Part shown: positions 18,443 through 27,758 of the stretch, one piece after another
Layout of the letters: each line of letters opens with the position of its first letter
Numbering within the stretch: the first letter of the stretch is position 1
Source of the DNA: Shewanella sp. 1CM18E
GTDB lineage: Bacteria > Pseudomonadota > Gammaproteobacteria > Enterobacterales > Shewanellaceae
DNA length: 64,000 bases
NCBI RefSeq assembly: GCF_023161665.1
Contig: NZ_JALNTW010000003.1
Location: forward strand, 1 to 64,000
Direction of reading: 5' to 3'
Notes under the pieces: generated by a model
What the model was told of the DNA's origin: nothing
Seen by the model: only the letters and a program-made list of their open reading frames with translations
Databases searched by the model: none
Program-made: the position numbers and the translations under genes

Positions 18443-19402
18443 TTATTTGCCTCGGCGAACACCGCGAGTAGTACGACTGCTGGAATTACGGAAGCTGCTG
18501 TCCTTAGAGTAGTTTGAGCGGAACTTGCTCTTACTGCTCGCAGTGCGTCCTGTTGAGCTAGCTTTTGGGGTACTGCTACTTTGTCTTGAAAGACTGGTTG
18601 AACCGGTACGCGATTTTGCATACGGGCTATCAAACTTTTTACCTTGAGAGCTAAACTGCTTTTTAGTGCGCTCATAGGTTTGGGTCTGGGCGCGCGCCTG
18701 TTTAGGCGAGGTATAGCGGTAACGACCTACATCGTTGTAGTAACTATAATTACGGCGGCTCGACCATCTGTCATAACCGATTGGGCCACGAGTGAGATTA
18801 GAGAACATAGAGTACATGCCGTACCATGCCCAAAACGACATGCCGTTAGAGCCCGTTTGCCAGTTACCATAGGCTGGGTTACCCACTAATTGGCTACCGG
18901 CACCAAAGTCTTCTGAACCGTTGGCAAGCGCAGCGGCTTCGCGGCTAATAGAGTTAACCCTCGCCAGCGCACCATCAGACATATCGGCGACCACGTTAAG
19001 TGGATCTGACAACATATCGTTGAAAAGACTTGGATCGGCCGCTTGGTAGAGGTTTTCTACTTCAGCGAGTTGCTGATCGAGATCGACATAGTTAGCCGCA
19101 TTTTGGGTATCGGTTAAGCGCCGGGTCAACGAGGTAAACATCGGGCCGCGATTAGTGGCGTCGGTAGCTAGCTCATTAAGTAACGGGCTTAATTCGGGCT
19201 TTTGCTTTTCTAACACCTGGACGTATTGTTTAAGCAAATTAGCATTACGTACCTGACCGTCATTAAGCATATTACTCAAGGTATCTAATCGCTGCTGCGT
19301 TAGCTGCTGATACTTGGCGATTTGCTCTGGTCTATCATCGCCACATCCTGCAAGGGCGAATACCATTAAGACGGTGAGAACGCGCATTAGCATTCCTGCC
19401 AT
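18443..19402 (-). CDS. Lipoprotein with basic Ser-rich C-terminus
   Basis: 319 residues. A type II signal peptide with lipobox LAGC near residue 20 predicts a membrane-anchored lipoprotein. Residues about 25-170 are helical and charged; the middle holds an aromatic and glycine-rich patch (WAWYGMYSMFSNLTRGPIGY); the last 90 residues are a low-complexity Ser/Arg/Lys tail. I do not recognise the family. It is the first gene of the lipoprotein-DUF350-spermidine-synthase-like unit. Starts at 19402 (GGAG 5 nt upstream) and at a second ATG five codons downstream are both reasonable. The tail may bind nucleic acid, LPS or anionic polymers, but this is speculation. Confidence 0.8.
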   Translation of the reverse strand: MAGMLMRVLTVLMVFALAGCGDDRPEQIAKYQQLTQQRLDTLSNMLNDGQVRNANLLKQYVQVLEKQKPELSPLLNELATDATNRGPMFTSLTRRLTDTQNAANYVDLDQQLAEVENLYQAADPSLFNDMLSDPLNVVADMSDGALARVNSISREAAALANGSEDFGAGSQLVGNPAYGNWQTGSNGMSFWAWYGMYSMFSNLTRGPIGYDRWSSRRNYSYYNDVGRYRYTSPKQARAQTQTYERTKKQFSSQGKKFDSPYAKSRTGSTSLSRQSSSTPKASSTGRTASSKSKFRSNYSKDSSFRNSSSRTTRGVRRGK

Positions 19403-19729
19403 AGTCTCTCCAAAATCGGTTATGTTACTTTTAGTGGCTCTTAGCCAAACGACAAATACTAAATATAGCCAAAATACTTGCTAGGCTTATACCGCGCTAT
19501 TGCTTGCTGAAACATTGAATTCGCAAGAGAAATTATTTGGCTGCGGCGTAATTAGTATAGTATTGCCTATTAGAGCATAAAAAAAGCAAGGATCCTGTTT
19601 ATAAGGCCTTGATTTGGTCAATTTATCTAAATGTTCAACATCCGTGATAAAAATTGCTCACCTTTATTACGCTCTATCTATATCATTAACGACATAATAT
19701 GTCGATGTACTAAATTGTTAGGGATTATT
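19403..19729. other. Divergent region between the lipoprotein operon and glnE
   Basis: About 327 AT-rich bases holding the promoters of two divergent units. The only clear element is the palindrome at 19691-19703. The glnE reading frame stays open back to 19631, but that extension has no ribosome-binding site and is not treated as coding. Confidence 0.5.
19691..19703. promoter_or_regulatory. Operator-like palindrome, copy 3, upstream of glnE
   Basis: GACATAATATGTC, identical to copy 2 at 15622-15634 and flanked by C and G to give a 15-bp palindrome. Its right edge is 27 bp before the glnE start codon. It could act on glnE or on the divergent lipoprotein operon. Confidence 0.6.
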
Positions 19730-22612
19730 ATGCGCACGGCGACACAGGGTAATAAGCAAATTAGTTCTCAAATGCTGGAAACGGCAGACTTATATTGGCA
19801 AAGGCTGTTAGATAATGCCGCCGAGCTAGTTGCATCTTTAACTGATGAGCAGCAACAAGAGTTAAAACTGGTCTTTGGCCTTAGTGATTTTATTGCCACT
19901 CAGCTTTGTCGCCATAGCCAGTGGATCCCTGAACTATTTAGTCAGAACCTACAAAATTTTGATCGCCAAGTATTTGATAAAGAACTCGCTGATTTACTTG
20001 AGCCAGTGACCGATGAAGAAGTTGCAAAGCGGGTATTACGCCAATACCGTAACAAGCAAATGGTGTGCATGGCGTGGCGCGACTTTCTTAGCTACAGCCA
20101 GTTAGAGGAATCATTACTGGATTTATCGGCATTGGCAGAAGCGCTAGTTATTGCTGGCCGCGACTGGCTATATCGTGAAATGTGCGCCTCGCTAGGCACT
20201 CCGAGTGATAAACAAGGTAAGCCACAAAAGCTGCTTATTTTAGGCATGGGAAAACTCGGTGGTCGCGAGCTTAACTTCTCCTCAGATATCGACCTTATTT
20301 TTACCTTTCCAGAACATGGCGAAACCCTTGGCGGCAGACGCTCATTAGAAAACCAGCAATTTTTCATCCGCATGGGGCAGCGCCTCGTTAACTTGCTTAA
20401 CCAAGTCACAGTTGATGGCTTTGTGTATCGGGTGGATATGCGTCTGCGCCCTTATGGCGAAAGCGGGCCGCTGGTGGTCAGCTTTAACGGCCTTGAAGAC
20501 TACTATCAAGAACAAGGGCGAGATTGGGAGCGTTACGCCATGGTCAAGGCGCGCGCACTCGGCCCGTGGACTGCTGAATCAGACGAACTGCACGATTTAT
20601 TAAGACCCTTTGTTTATCGCCGCTATTTAGATTTCTCGGCAATTGAATCATTAAGAAAGATGAAAGGGCTTATTTCACAAGAAGTACGCCGCCGAAAACT
20701 CACCGACAATATTAAGCTTGGCGCGGGTGGTATTCGAGAAGTCGAATTTATCGTGCAGAGTTTCCAGCTTATTCGTGGCGGCCGCGAGCCAGCGCTGCGC
20801 ACTCAGAGCTTATTTGCATCGCTAAAAACTTTACTCGAATTGGGGCAACTTGATTATCTGGCAGTGGATGAGCTGAAAAACAGCTACTTATTATTACGCA
20901 GGGTAGAGAATTTACTGCAGGCGATAAATGATGATCAAACCCAAACCTTGCCAAGAGAGTCCCTAGATTGGCAGCGCTTATGTTATGCATTAAATGCCGA
21001 TACTGAAATGGATCTGCGCGAGCAGATCGCCTCAGCAATGCGCCAGATCCATCGCCACTTTGAAGAAACCGTGGGTGGTAACAACGAAGAAGAGCAAACC
21101 GAAACCTGGACCCAGCAACTGTGGAATGCCTATGAAGATGAGCATGCGCAGGCCATTTTAGAAGAGCAGGGCATAGATGATGAAAAGCTATGGCCACTGC
21201 TTAACAGCTGGCACGATACCGTGGTACGCCGCACTATCGGCCCGCGTGGACGTGAGACGTTAGATAAGTTAATGCCAAGGTTGCTGTGCGAATTTACCAA
21301 TGTACCGCATCCTTCAAAAGCCTTTGAGCAGGTCTCGAAAGTGCTGGATCAAATTTTAACGCGTACCACTTACCTCGAGCTTTTATGTGAAAACCCCGGC
21401 GCGCGTCAGCAACTGGTGAGTTTATGTCTTGCCAGCCCGTGGATCGCACAGCAACTAGCTAAGTTCCCTATGCTGCTAGATGAGCTTATCGATCCAGCGC
21501 AGTTGTACGATACCACATCACTGGATGATTACGGCAGTGAACTGCGCCAATACTTGTTGCGGGTGCCAGAAGATGATTTAGAGCAGCAGATGGAAGCATT
21601 GCGCCAATTTAAGTTATCGCAGCAACTAAAGATCGCAGCAGCCGATGTCACCGGGGTACTGCCTGTGATGGAGGTGAGCGATCATTTAACTTTCTTAGCT
21701 GAAGCTATTATCGAGCAAGTTGTGCATCAGGCATGGGCCCAAGTGAGTGCTCGCCACGGTGTGCCTGATAACCTAAAAGATAATGAAATGGGCTTTGCGG
21801 TTGTCGGTTATGGCAAAGCGGGCGGTATAGAGCTTGGCTATGGCTCAGATCTCGATTTAGTGTTTTTACATAACGGCAGTAAAGCGGGGCAAACCAATGG
21901 CGATAGAGCTATCGATATCGGCCATTTCTATTTAAAGCTGGCTCAGCGTGTGCTGCACTTTTTCTCAACTCGCACTAACTCGGGCGAGTTATATGAAGTG
22001 GATATGCGCTTAAGACCCTCGGGAGCATCGGGCTTACTAGTGAGCGAGATAGAAAACTTTGGTGAATACCAACGCGATGAAGCCTGGACATGGGAGCATC
22101 AAGCGTTAGTGCGCGCTCGTTTTATGTTTGGCGATAACGCCCTATCAGTTCGCTTTAATGAGCTAAGAGCTGAAGTTTTACAAAGCCCGCGAGATAAAGC
22201 GGCGCTGGCTAAAGATGTACGTGATATGCGAATTAAGATGCGCGATCACCTGTTAAAAGTCGATCAAGGAATGTTCGATCTTAAGCAAAGCAGTGGTGGT
22301 ATTGCCGACATTGAATTTATCGCGCAATACCTAGTGTTAGCCAATAGCCATGAGCATAAACGCCTATCGTTTTGGTCGGATAATGTGCGGATCTTTGCCG
22401 ATCTAGCTGAGTTAGAATTGCTGCCACTAGCTAATGCCCAGGCACTCACTCAAGCTTATTGTTATCTGCGTGATGAAAGCCATAGATTAACCCTGCAGCA
22501 GAAAAAGTCAGTGGTACCGATTGAAGATGTTCAGGCGCATACCAGCATAGTCGAAATGATTTACCAGCAAATATTAGGACAAGAGCTAGGGCAAGAATCA
22601 GAGCAAGAGTAA
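19730..22612 (+). CDS. glnE: Bifunctional glutamine synthetase adenylyltransferase / deadenylase
   Basis: Adds AMP to glutamine synthetase or removes it by phosphorolysis, under control of PII and glutamine, in the cytoplasm. 960 residues from the ATG at 19730, which has AGGGA five bases upstream; the length agrees with the E. coli enzyme. Two nucleotidyltransferase cores are visible: [19 protein letters not shown] at about 170-193 (deadenylase half) and [20 protein letters not shown] at about 690-712 (adenylyltransferase half). Each is followed by its second DxD-type strand ([12 protein letters not shown] and [12 protein letters not shown]). It is monocistronic with its own terminator. In E. 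coli it is flanked by ygiF and hldE; here both are far away. Confidence 0.97.
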   Translation: MRTATQGNKQISSQMLETADLYWQRLLDNAAELVASLTDEQQQELKLVFGLSDFIATQLCRHSQWIPELFSQNLQNFDRQVFDKELADLLEPVTDEEVAKRVLRQYRNKQMVCMAWRDFLSYSQLEESLLDLSALAEALVIAGRDWLYREMCASLGTPSDKQGKPQKLLILGMGKLGGRELNFSSDIDLIFTFPEHGETLGGRRSLENQQFFIRMGQRLVNLLNQVTVDGFVYRVDMRLRPYGESGPLVVSFNGLEDYYQEQGRDWERYAMVKARALGPWTAESDELHDLLRPFVYRRYLDFSAIESLRKMKGLISQEVRRRKLTDNIKLGAGGIREVEFIVQSFQLIRGGREPALRTQSLFASLKTLLELGQLDYLAVDELKNSYLLLRRVENLLQAINDDQTQTLPRESLDWQRLCYALNADTEMDLREQIASAMRQIHRHFEETVGGNNEEEQTETWTQQLWNAYEDEHAQAILEEQGIDDEKLWPLLNSWHDTVVRRTIGPRGRETLDKLMPRLLCEFTNVPHPSKAFEQVSKVLDQILTRTTYLELLCENPGARQQLVSLCLASPWIAQQLAKFPMLLDELIDPAQLYDTTSLDDYGSELRQYLLRVPEDDLEQQMEALRQFKLSQQLKIAAADVTGVLPVMEVSDHLTFLAEAIIEQVVHQAWAQVSARHGVPDNLKDNEMGFAVVGYGKAGGIELGYGSDLDLVFLHNGSKAGQTNGDRAIDIGHFYLKLAQRVLHFFSTRTNSGELYEVDMRLRPSGASGLLVSEIENFGEYQRDEAWTWEHQALVRARFMFGDNALSVRFNELRAEVLQSPRDKAALAKDVRDMRIKMRDHLLKVDQGMFDLKQSSGGIADIEFIAQYLVLANSHEHKRLSFWSDNVRIFADLAELELLPLANAQALTQAYCYLRDESHRLTLQQKKSVVPIEDVQAHTSIVEMIYQQILGQELGQESEQE

Positions 22613-22654
22613 ATAAACAGCCCTGAACATATGCTATAGCTAGCAGCTAAAATC

Positions 22655-22689
22655 GGCCTCTTTGCATCTTGATGTGAAGAGGCCTTTTT
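22655..22689 (+). terminator. glnE terminator
   Basis: GGCCTCTT pairs with AAGAGGCC, with an inner CATC/GATG pairing, and TTTTT follows. It lies 42 bp after the glnE stop. Confidence 0.85.
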
Positions 22690-22899
22690 ATTAGCAGGTC
22701 ACTCTATCGTGATGGAACTAGCCTTGATAGATGCAATATGCATTGCAGATCTAGAGTCAGCAGAGATAAGACAAAAATTGGTGATTTATCTGCTTTGTAA
22801 GGCTTTGAATTTATATCGATATCTCAATATGGTTCGTTATATGCACTATTTACGCTTATTAAGTGCGGCATAAAGCACAGCGTTGTAGAGGGCGTAACT

Positions 22900-23601
22900 A
22901 TGAACTTTGAACAAGCCAGTTACTGTGACAAAACGATTAAGGATTTCCTAGCAGGCATTTGCCGTTTGCGTGGCGCGCGGGCTAATGCTAAGCAGTATAA
23001 ATTGGGGCGCAGTCATGAGTTCCCTTGGTATTGGATCGCGCTACTAGGTTTATTACTAGTTATCAATTGTTTGTTTGCAGCGTCAGCCGAGGCTCAACTA
23101 AATAAGTTAACAGCGACTGCCGTAAGCTCTAAACAGAGCTTTGAACAAAGCGCAGAACAAACGCCAGAATTAGTCATCGTCGACCGCTCTGCAGAATATG
23201 CAGACACGCTACTGGCCGATTTTAGTGGCGAGTTACACTTACTTATTTTAGAAGAAGATCAAGAGCCTTTTGAGCAAATAAATCAAGTGCTGGCAACCGA
23301 GCCGCTGTATTCCCGAGTCACTATTATTGCCAAGGCGTCAAGCTCAGCTATCTATTTAGGCGGCCGCTGGATTGACCAAGATTACCTGCTTGAGCATCAA
23401 CATAGCCTTGCTAGATTTGCCCAGCAGTTTGCGCGTAATAGTCAGCTTTCTTTGTATACCACTAACTTAACTAAGACCCATGCTGGCGGCGATTTTATCG
23501 GGTTATTGCAAAACCTTACTCAACTACAAGTCGATATTATTTACGTGCAAGGTGAGTATTATGAGCCGCTATGGGTACAGCGAGCGCAGTATGATTTTTA
23601 A
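22900..23601 (+). CDS. Membrane-anchored stand-alone DUF4347-like protein
   Basis: 233 residues: a 40-residue N-terminal segment, one transmembrane helix or uncleaved signal (about 42-65, WYWIALLGLLLVINCLFAAS), then a DUF4347-like domain. The domain follows the family pattern: ELVIVDRSAEYADTLLADF, then a SSAIYLGGRWIDQDYL element, then LSLYTTNLTKTHAGGDFIGL. The family usually has a cysteine-containing LLYGCN-type strand; here that strand reads LSLYTTN. DUF4347 is normally the N-terminal part of giant RTX-type adhesins or cadherin-like proteins, so a short free-standing copy is unusual. It could be a remnant of an adhesin or an independent exported protein. The DUF4347 call is from recall of the family pattern. 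Confidence 0.65.
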   Translation: MNFEQASYCDKTIKDFLAGICRLRGARANAKQYKLGRSHEFPWYWIALLGLLLVINCLFAASAEAQLNKLTATAVSSKQSFEQSAEQTPELVIVDRSAEYADTLLADFSGELHLLILEEDQEPFEQINQVLATEPLYSRVTIIAKASSSAIYLGGRWIDQDYLLEHQHSLARFAQQFARNSQLSLYTTNLTKTHAGGDFIGLLQNLTQLQVDIIYVQGEYYEPLWVQRAQYDF

Positions 23602-23727
23602 CGGTTAACTTTTGATACGTTTTGTATCATGTTTTCAGCAGATACTGCTTTGTAGAAATTCAAAAACTGCTTAATATCAGCGCAGTATGTCCCAATGTTG
23701 TAATGGGATCCATTAGGGGATTGTTCG

Positions 23728-24198
23728 ATGACGTCTACTAGCAGTGCAGCCAATAGTACTAATATGAGTGCCGGGGCCAATATCACCCCAAAAACTGCAG
23801 ATTTAGCCACTCAGCAAAGTGCGACTAGCACCAGCTCTACTTCTGCAGTTGCCACTGATGCTGCCAGTAAACCACTACCCAATACTGGTGATAGCACAAC
23901 GGTTACCCTATCTAACACAGCTAAAGACAAGCTAGCAGCCGAGCAAGGCGCAGCTAAAACGTCAGCAGCAGCTCCTGCTTTAGCCGAGAATGCGCAAGAC
24001 ACTGACAAAACTGCTGAGCCAGCAAAAGCCGAAAAGGCCGCAGATGAAGACGGCGGTGATATTGAATCGTTTGTGTTTGGCGCGTTAGGGCTCGACCATC
24101 CAGAAGAGATTGATGAGAACGGTGACCCATCGTATTCGGCAGGCCAATATGTGAAAGCCGCTGCCACGGTTGGCGGCATGATTGCGATGTTTATTTAG
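23728..24198 (+). CDS. Ala/Thr/Ser-rich protein with conserved C-terminal module
   Basis: 156 residues. The first 110 are low complexity (Ala, Thr, Ser, Lys, Glu), with a motif VTLSNTAKDKLAAEQ in the middle. The last 45 are more ordered (SFVFGALGLDHPEEIDENGD, then SAGQYVKAAATVGGMIAMFI), ending in a hydrophobic helix. I do not recognise the family. There is a possible ribosome-binding site (AGGGGA) nine bases before the ATG. The composition suggests a disordered linker and a C-terminal membrane-interacting or multimerising tail. It stands alone between the DUF4347-like gene and norR. Confidence 0.65.
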   Translation: MTSTSSAANSTNMSAGANITPKTADLATQQSATSTSSTSAVATDAASKPLPNTGDSTTVTLSNTAKDKLAAEQGAAKTSAAAPALAENAQDTDKTAEPAKAEKAADEDGGDIESFVFGALGLDHPEEIDENGDPSYSAGQYVKAAATVGGMIAMFI

Positions 24199-24430
24199 AC
24201 GCTGTCTAAAAACTGAGTTTTACCAGATTACTTCTGACTTCTAAGTTAGACTTCGACAACTTCGATGTGAAATTGGTGTTTTCTGTGAGTTTTGTAGCAA
24301 GCTTACCCTGATTCAACTTTGCCGTGAGCTATGCCTGTCCTATCTTTTAGTCATCTTTTAGTCCTATCTTTTCATACAGGGGCTAGCGCGCCGTATCTTT
24401 AGCCGGCACAACCAATCTGTGTTACGGTTG

Positions 24431-24442
24431 TATCATTATGAC
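24431..24442. promoter_or_regulatory. NorR-like site upstream of norR
   Basis: TATCATTATGAC, whose complement GTCATAATGATA matches the 12-bp word repeated three times upstream of norV, differing at only one or two positions. It ends 19 bp before the norR start and suggests autoregulation. The rest of the 24199-24461 gap shows no ORF or clear promoter. Confidence 0.5.
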
Positions 24443-24461
24443 AATATAACTGGAATCTCCG

Positions 24462-26000
24462 ATGGCGAATGAGCAGATAGATAAGGCATGGTTCCAAGTC
24501 GCGTTGGATATCACTTCAGCACTTTCAGCCCAAGATAGGTTTGAACGCTTATTAGCGACCGTTAGACATACACTTAATTGTGATGCCTCTGCATTGCTGA
24601 TGTTTCGCCAGCAACAGTTTATTCCATTGGCGATTAATGGCTTAAGCGAAGATGTATTAGGTCGGCGCTTTGCACTTGAGCAACACCCAAGGCTCGAGGT
24701 GATAGCTAGAGCCGGTGATATTGTGCGCTTTCCTTCAGACAGCGATCTGCCCGATCCCTATGATGGTTTGATCCCCAATCACGATGAGCTAAAAGTGCAC
24801 TCCTGCATAGGTTTGCCATTGATGTTTGATGACCGTTTGATTGGTGCAGTGACTATCGATGCCTTTGATCCTTTGCAATTTAATCGATTCAGTAATGAAG
24901 AATTGCGTATTGTTAGCGCATTAGCGGCCAGTAGCTTAAATATGGCGTTATTAATGGAGCAACTTGAGCGTGCCGCTGGGGTACAGGCCAGTGGTGTGAA
25001 TTACAGTAGTAAGTTACAGCCGCACACAGAAATGATAGGCCAGTCCCCGTCAATGCTTGAGTTAAAGGCGCAAGTCAAAATGGTGGCTAATACCGATCTA
25101 TCGGTACTTATCATGGGGGAAACTGGCGTAGGTAAAGAGTTAGTCGCCCAAAGCCTACACAGTTTATCCAGTAGGGCACTGCAACCCTTGGTGTACCTAA
25201 ACTGCGCTGCGTTGCCAGAATCTGTGGCTGAAAGTGAGTTATTTGGCCATATTAAGGGCGCCTTTACTGGTGCAATTAGCAATCGTAAGGGGAAATTTGA
25301 ACTGGCGGATAACGGTACCTTATTCCTCGACGAGATAGGCGAGCTATCACTGCCATTGCAGGCAAAACTATTACGAGCCCTGCAGTACGGTGATATTCAA
25401 CGGGTTGGTGATGATCGAAATATCAAGGTGAATGTCCGTATTGTCGCTGCAACTAATCGAGTGATGCATGAAGAGGTCAAAAACGGCCATTTCCGCGCAG
25501 ACCTGTATCACAGACTAAGCGTGTTTCCTTTGTTTGTGCCAGCACTCCGAGAGCGGGGGCAGGATATCGTATTACTGGCCGGATTCTTTGCCGAGCGCTG
25601 CGCTCATAAGTTGGGTGTCAATAGCATCAACTTGGCTGCAGCAAGTCTAGCGAGTATTCGACATGCCGCCTGGCCCGGTAATGTGCGGGAGCTTGAGCAC
25701 GCTATTAACCGCGCCGCAGTTATCGCCCGGGCAAATTCAAATGCTGAGCAACTCACCTTGTTGCCAAGTCACTTTTCCCAGCAGCCAACGTTGGAACCAT
25801 CAAGCGTTGCAGAACACACTGCAGTAATGGATCAGATTGACTTAACACAAGGGCTGAAATCAGCACTAGATCAGTTTCAAACAGAGCTGATTGAGCAAAC
25901 TCTCAAAGACAATAATGGTAATCTTAGTGCGGCGGCAAGGCAGTTGCAGATAAACTCTGGCAATCTGCACCGCCTAATGAAGCGACTAAATTTAAAATAG
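24462..26000 (+). CDS. norR: Nitric oxide-responsive sigma-54 activator NorR
   Basis: 512-residue enhancer-binding protein. An N-terminal GAF domain (about 1-165), which holds a non-haem iron that binds NO in characterised NorR, precedes an AAA+ domain with Walker A GETGVGKE near 220, the sigma-54-contacting GAFTGA loop near 265 and Walker [12 protein letters not shown] near 285. A Fis-type helix-turn-helix occupies the last 30 residues ([19 protein letters not shown]). It should activate norV through the sigma-54 promoter at 26143-26157. Unlike E. coli, where norR is divergent from norVW, here it lies upstream in the same direction. Confidence 0.95.
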   Translation: MANEQIDKAWFQVALDITSALSAQDRFERLLATVRHTLNCDASALLMFRQQQFIPLAINGLSEDVLGRRFALEQHPRLEVIARAGDIVRFPSDSDLPDPYDGLIPNHDELKVHSCIGLPLMFDDRLIGAVTIDAFDPLQFNRFSNEELRIVSALAASSLNMALLMEQLERAAGVQASGVNYSSKLQPHTEMIGQSPSMLELKAQVKMVANTDLSVLIMGETGVGKELVAQSLHSLSSRALQPLVYLNCAALPESVAESELFGHIKGAFTGAISNRKGKFELADNGTLFLDEIGELSLPLQAKLLRALQYGDIQRVGDDRNIKVNVRIVAATNRVMHEEVKNGHFRADLYHRLSVFPLFVPALRERGQDIVLLAGFFAERCAHKLGVNSINLAAASLASIRHAAWPGNVRELEHAINRAAVIARANSNAEQLTLLPSHFSQQPTLEPSSVAEHTAVMDQIDLTQGLKSALDQFQTELIEQTLKDNNGNLSAAARQLQINSGNLHRLMKRLNLK

Positions 26001-26019
26001 CCCTTTCCGTCCACCGACT

Positions 26020-26078
26020 AGTGTCATAAAGATATACCTTTATCTTTATGACACTGTTAGGTAGTTGTCATTATGATA
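26020..26078 (+). promoter_or_regulatory. NorR enhancer sites upstream of norV
   Basis: GTCATAAAGATA occurs at 26023-26034 and, inverted, at 26041-26052. The two are arms of a perfect 15-bp inverted repeat with a 6-nt centre. A third copy, GTCATTATGATA, is at 26067-26078. Three sites upstream of a sigma-54 promoter match the three-site enhancer organisation known for NorR. No T-run follows, so the inverted repeat is not a good terminator. Confidence 0.7.
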
Positions 26079-26142
26079 AACCCTCTTAACAGGGCAACAA
26101 ACTAAAGCTTAAATAACAATGAGTTGTTGCCACCTAAAAAAG

Positions 26143-26157
26143 TGGCACGACTTCTGC
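26143..26157 (+). promoter_or_regulatory. Sigma-54 promoter of norVW
   Basis: TGGCACGACTTCTGC has the GG and GC dinucleotides at the required -24/-12 spacing and matches TGGCAC-N5-TTGC at all but one position. The transcription start would be near 26169, about 36 bp before the norV ATG. Confidence 0.85.
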
Positions 26158-26204
26158 CATAGAAGGTCAGTATTTTTATTAATTTTCTATGTGTAGGGTC
26201 GAAA

Positions 26205-27755
26205 ATGAGTATTCATGTAAAGTCGAATGTTAAGTGGGTTGGTATTAAAGATTGGGAGACTGAATTCTTCCATGGTACAGAGTACAAAATGGGGCGTGGC
26301 ACCAGCTATAACAGCTACCTGATCCGCGAACAAAAAACAGTGCTTATCGATACTGTAGATCATCAGTTTAGCGAGCAGTTTTTAGCACAACTTGAGCAAG
26401 AAATTGATCTTAATGAGATCGACTATATTGTGACTCAGCATGCCGAGCATGATCATGCTGGTGCTCTATCGGCATTAATGGCTAAAATCCCCAATACGCC
26501 AATCTATTGTACAGAAGCCGGCGTAAACAGCATTGTTGGTCATCACCACAATCCAAACTGGAATTTCCACACCATTAAAACCGGTGACAGCCTAGATATC
26601 GGGAATGGTAAATCACTGGTTTTTGTCGAGATGAAAATGCTGCATTGGCCAGACTCGATGGCTACCTACTTAACCGTAGATAACATCCTGTTTTCAAACG
26701 ACGCCTTCGGTCAGCACTATTGTGACGAGCATCTATTTAATGATGAAATGAACCAAACCGAGTTATTCGAGGAGTGTCAACGTTACTTTTCTAACATCCT
26801 GACGCCATTTTCGCCTTTAGTAAAAGCCAAAATTGAAGAGGTGCTCTCACTAGGTGTACCTATCGATATGATAGCCACCTCTCATGGCTGTATTTGGCGC
26901 AGCAATGCCACCCAAATTGTGGAAAAATACTACGAGTGGTCGCAAGCCTATAGGGAAGAGCGCATCACTTTGGTTTACGACAGTATGAGCGGTAACACCC
27001 GCATGATGGCGGATGCCATTGCCCGCGGTATTCAAGCCGAAAGCCCTGGCACCAGCATCAAAATCTATAATATTTCACGCCAAGATAAGAACGTGATTTT
27101 AGCCAATATCTTCCGCTCTAAAGGCGTACTGATTGGTAGCTCAACCATGAACAACGTTATGATGCCAAAAGTAGCTGGTTTACTGGAGGAAATACACGGT
27201 TTACGCTTTGCAGGTAAAGCTGCCGCGGCATTTGGTTCTTCTGGTTGGACAGGTGGTGCGGTAAAACGCATTGACGCCCGCTTAAAAGAAGCTGGATTCG
27301 ATGTTGCCGAGGCGATGCACATTCATTGGAAACCAGATAGCGATGCACTTGCCCAGTGTGTGGAATATGGCCGTAACCTTGCAAAAGCATGGAGCAGCAT
27401 GTCGGTATCTTCCCAGCCAGAAGCGACATTTGTTGCCAAGGTTGCCGATGAGACTACTGCTATTAGCACCACTGAGATTAGTGCTGCTGAAGAAGCTAGC
27501 GTTGAAGACTGCATGGCCGCAGAAGTACCTGCCCAAGCCTTATCGACTCAAGAGCTTGCCCCTATTGGCGCAGATGAGCACGGACCTGATTGTACCTGCA
27601 TGATCTGCTCTGTTTGTCACTGGATTTATGACCCCAAAATAGGCGAGCCAAACCAAGGTGTTGAACCAAACACCCCGTGGGCTCAAGTGCCAGAAAACTT
27701 TCTTTGCCCTGAATGTCATCTTGGCAAAGATGTCTTCATTGAATACAAGGGGTAA
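26205..27755 (+). CDS. norV: Anaerobic nitric oxide reductase flavorubredoxin NorV
   Basis: Reduces NO to N2O using electrons from NorW. 516 residues in the order metallo-beta-lactamase-like diiron domain (1-250), flavodoxin domain (about 255-400), a long Ala/Glu-rich linker (about 405-455) and C-terminal rubredoxin. The diiron ligands His79, Glu81, Asp83 and His84 are present in HAEHDH. The FMN loop is SMSGNTRMM. The rubredoxin has CSVC and CPEC cysteine pairs. It is longer than the 479-residue E. coli protein, mainly because of the linker. Expression should depend on sigma-54 and NorR. Confidence 0.97.
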   Translation: MSIHVKSNVKWVGIKDWETEFFHGTEYKMGRGTSYNSYLIREQKTVLIDTVDHQFSEQFLAQLEQEIDLNEIDYIVTQHAEHDHAGALSALMAKIPNTPIYCTEAGVNSIVGHHHNPNWNFHTIKTGDSLDIGNGKSLVFVEMKMLHWPDSMATYLTVDNILFSNDAFGQHYCDEHLFNDEMNQTELFEECQRYFSNILTPFSPLVKAKIEEVLSLGVPIDMIATSHGCIWRSNATQIVEKYYEWSQAYREERITLVYDSMSGNTRMMADAIARGIQAESPGTSIKIYNISRQDKNVILANIFRSKGVLIGSSTMNNVMMPKVAGLLEEIHGLRFAGKAAAAFGSSGWTGGAVKRIDARLKEAGFDVAEAMHIHWKPDSDALAQCVEYGRNLAKAWSSMSVSSQPEATFVAKVADETTAISTTEISAAEEASVEDCMAAEVPAQALSTQELAPIGADEHGPDCTCMICSVCHWIYDPKIGEPNQGVEPNTPWAQVPENFLCPECHLGKDVFIEYKG

Positions 27756-27758
27756 GTC

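Noticed and set aside
19631..19729. N-terminal extension of glnE
   Set aside because: No ribosome-binding site, crosses the palindrome at 19691-19703, and lengthens the protein beyond the family norm.
23811..24179. 122-residue frame antisense to the Ala-rich gene
   Set aside because: Mirror of a low-complexity gene; Ser/Ala-rich antisense frames are expected there.
26020..26055. 15-bp inverted repeat as a norR terminator
   Set aside because: No T-run follows, and both arms contain the same word found at another upstream site, which fits protein binding better.
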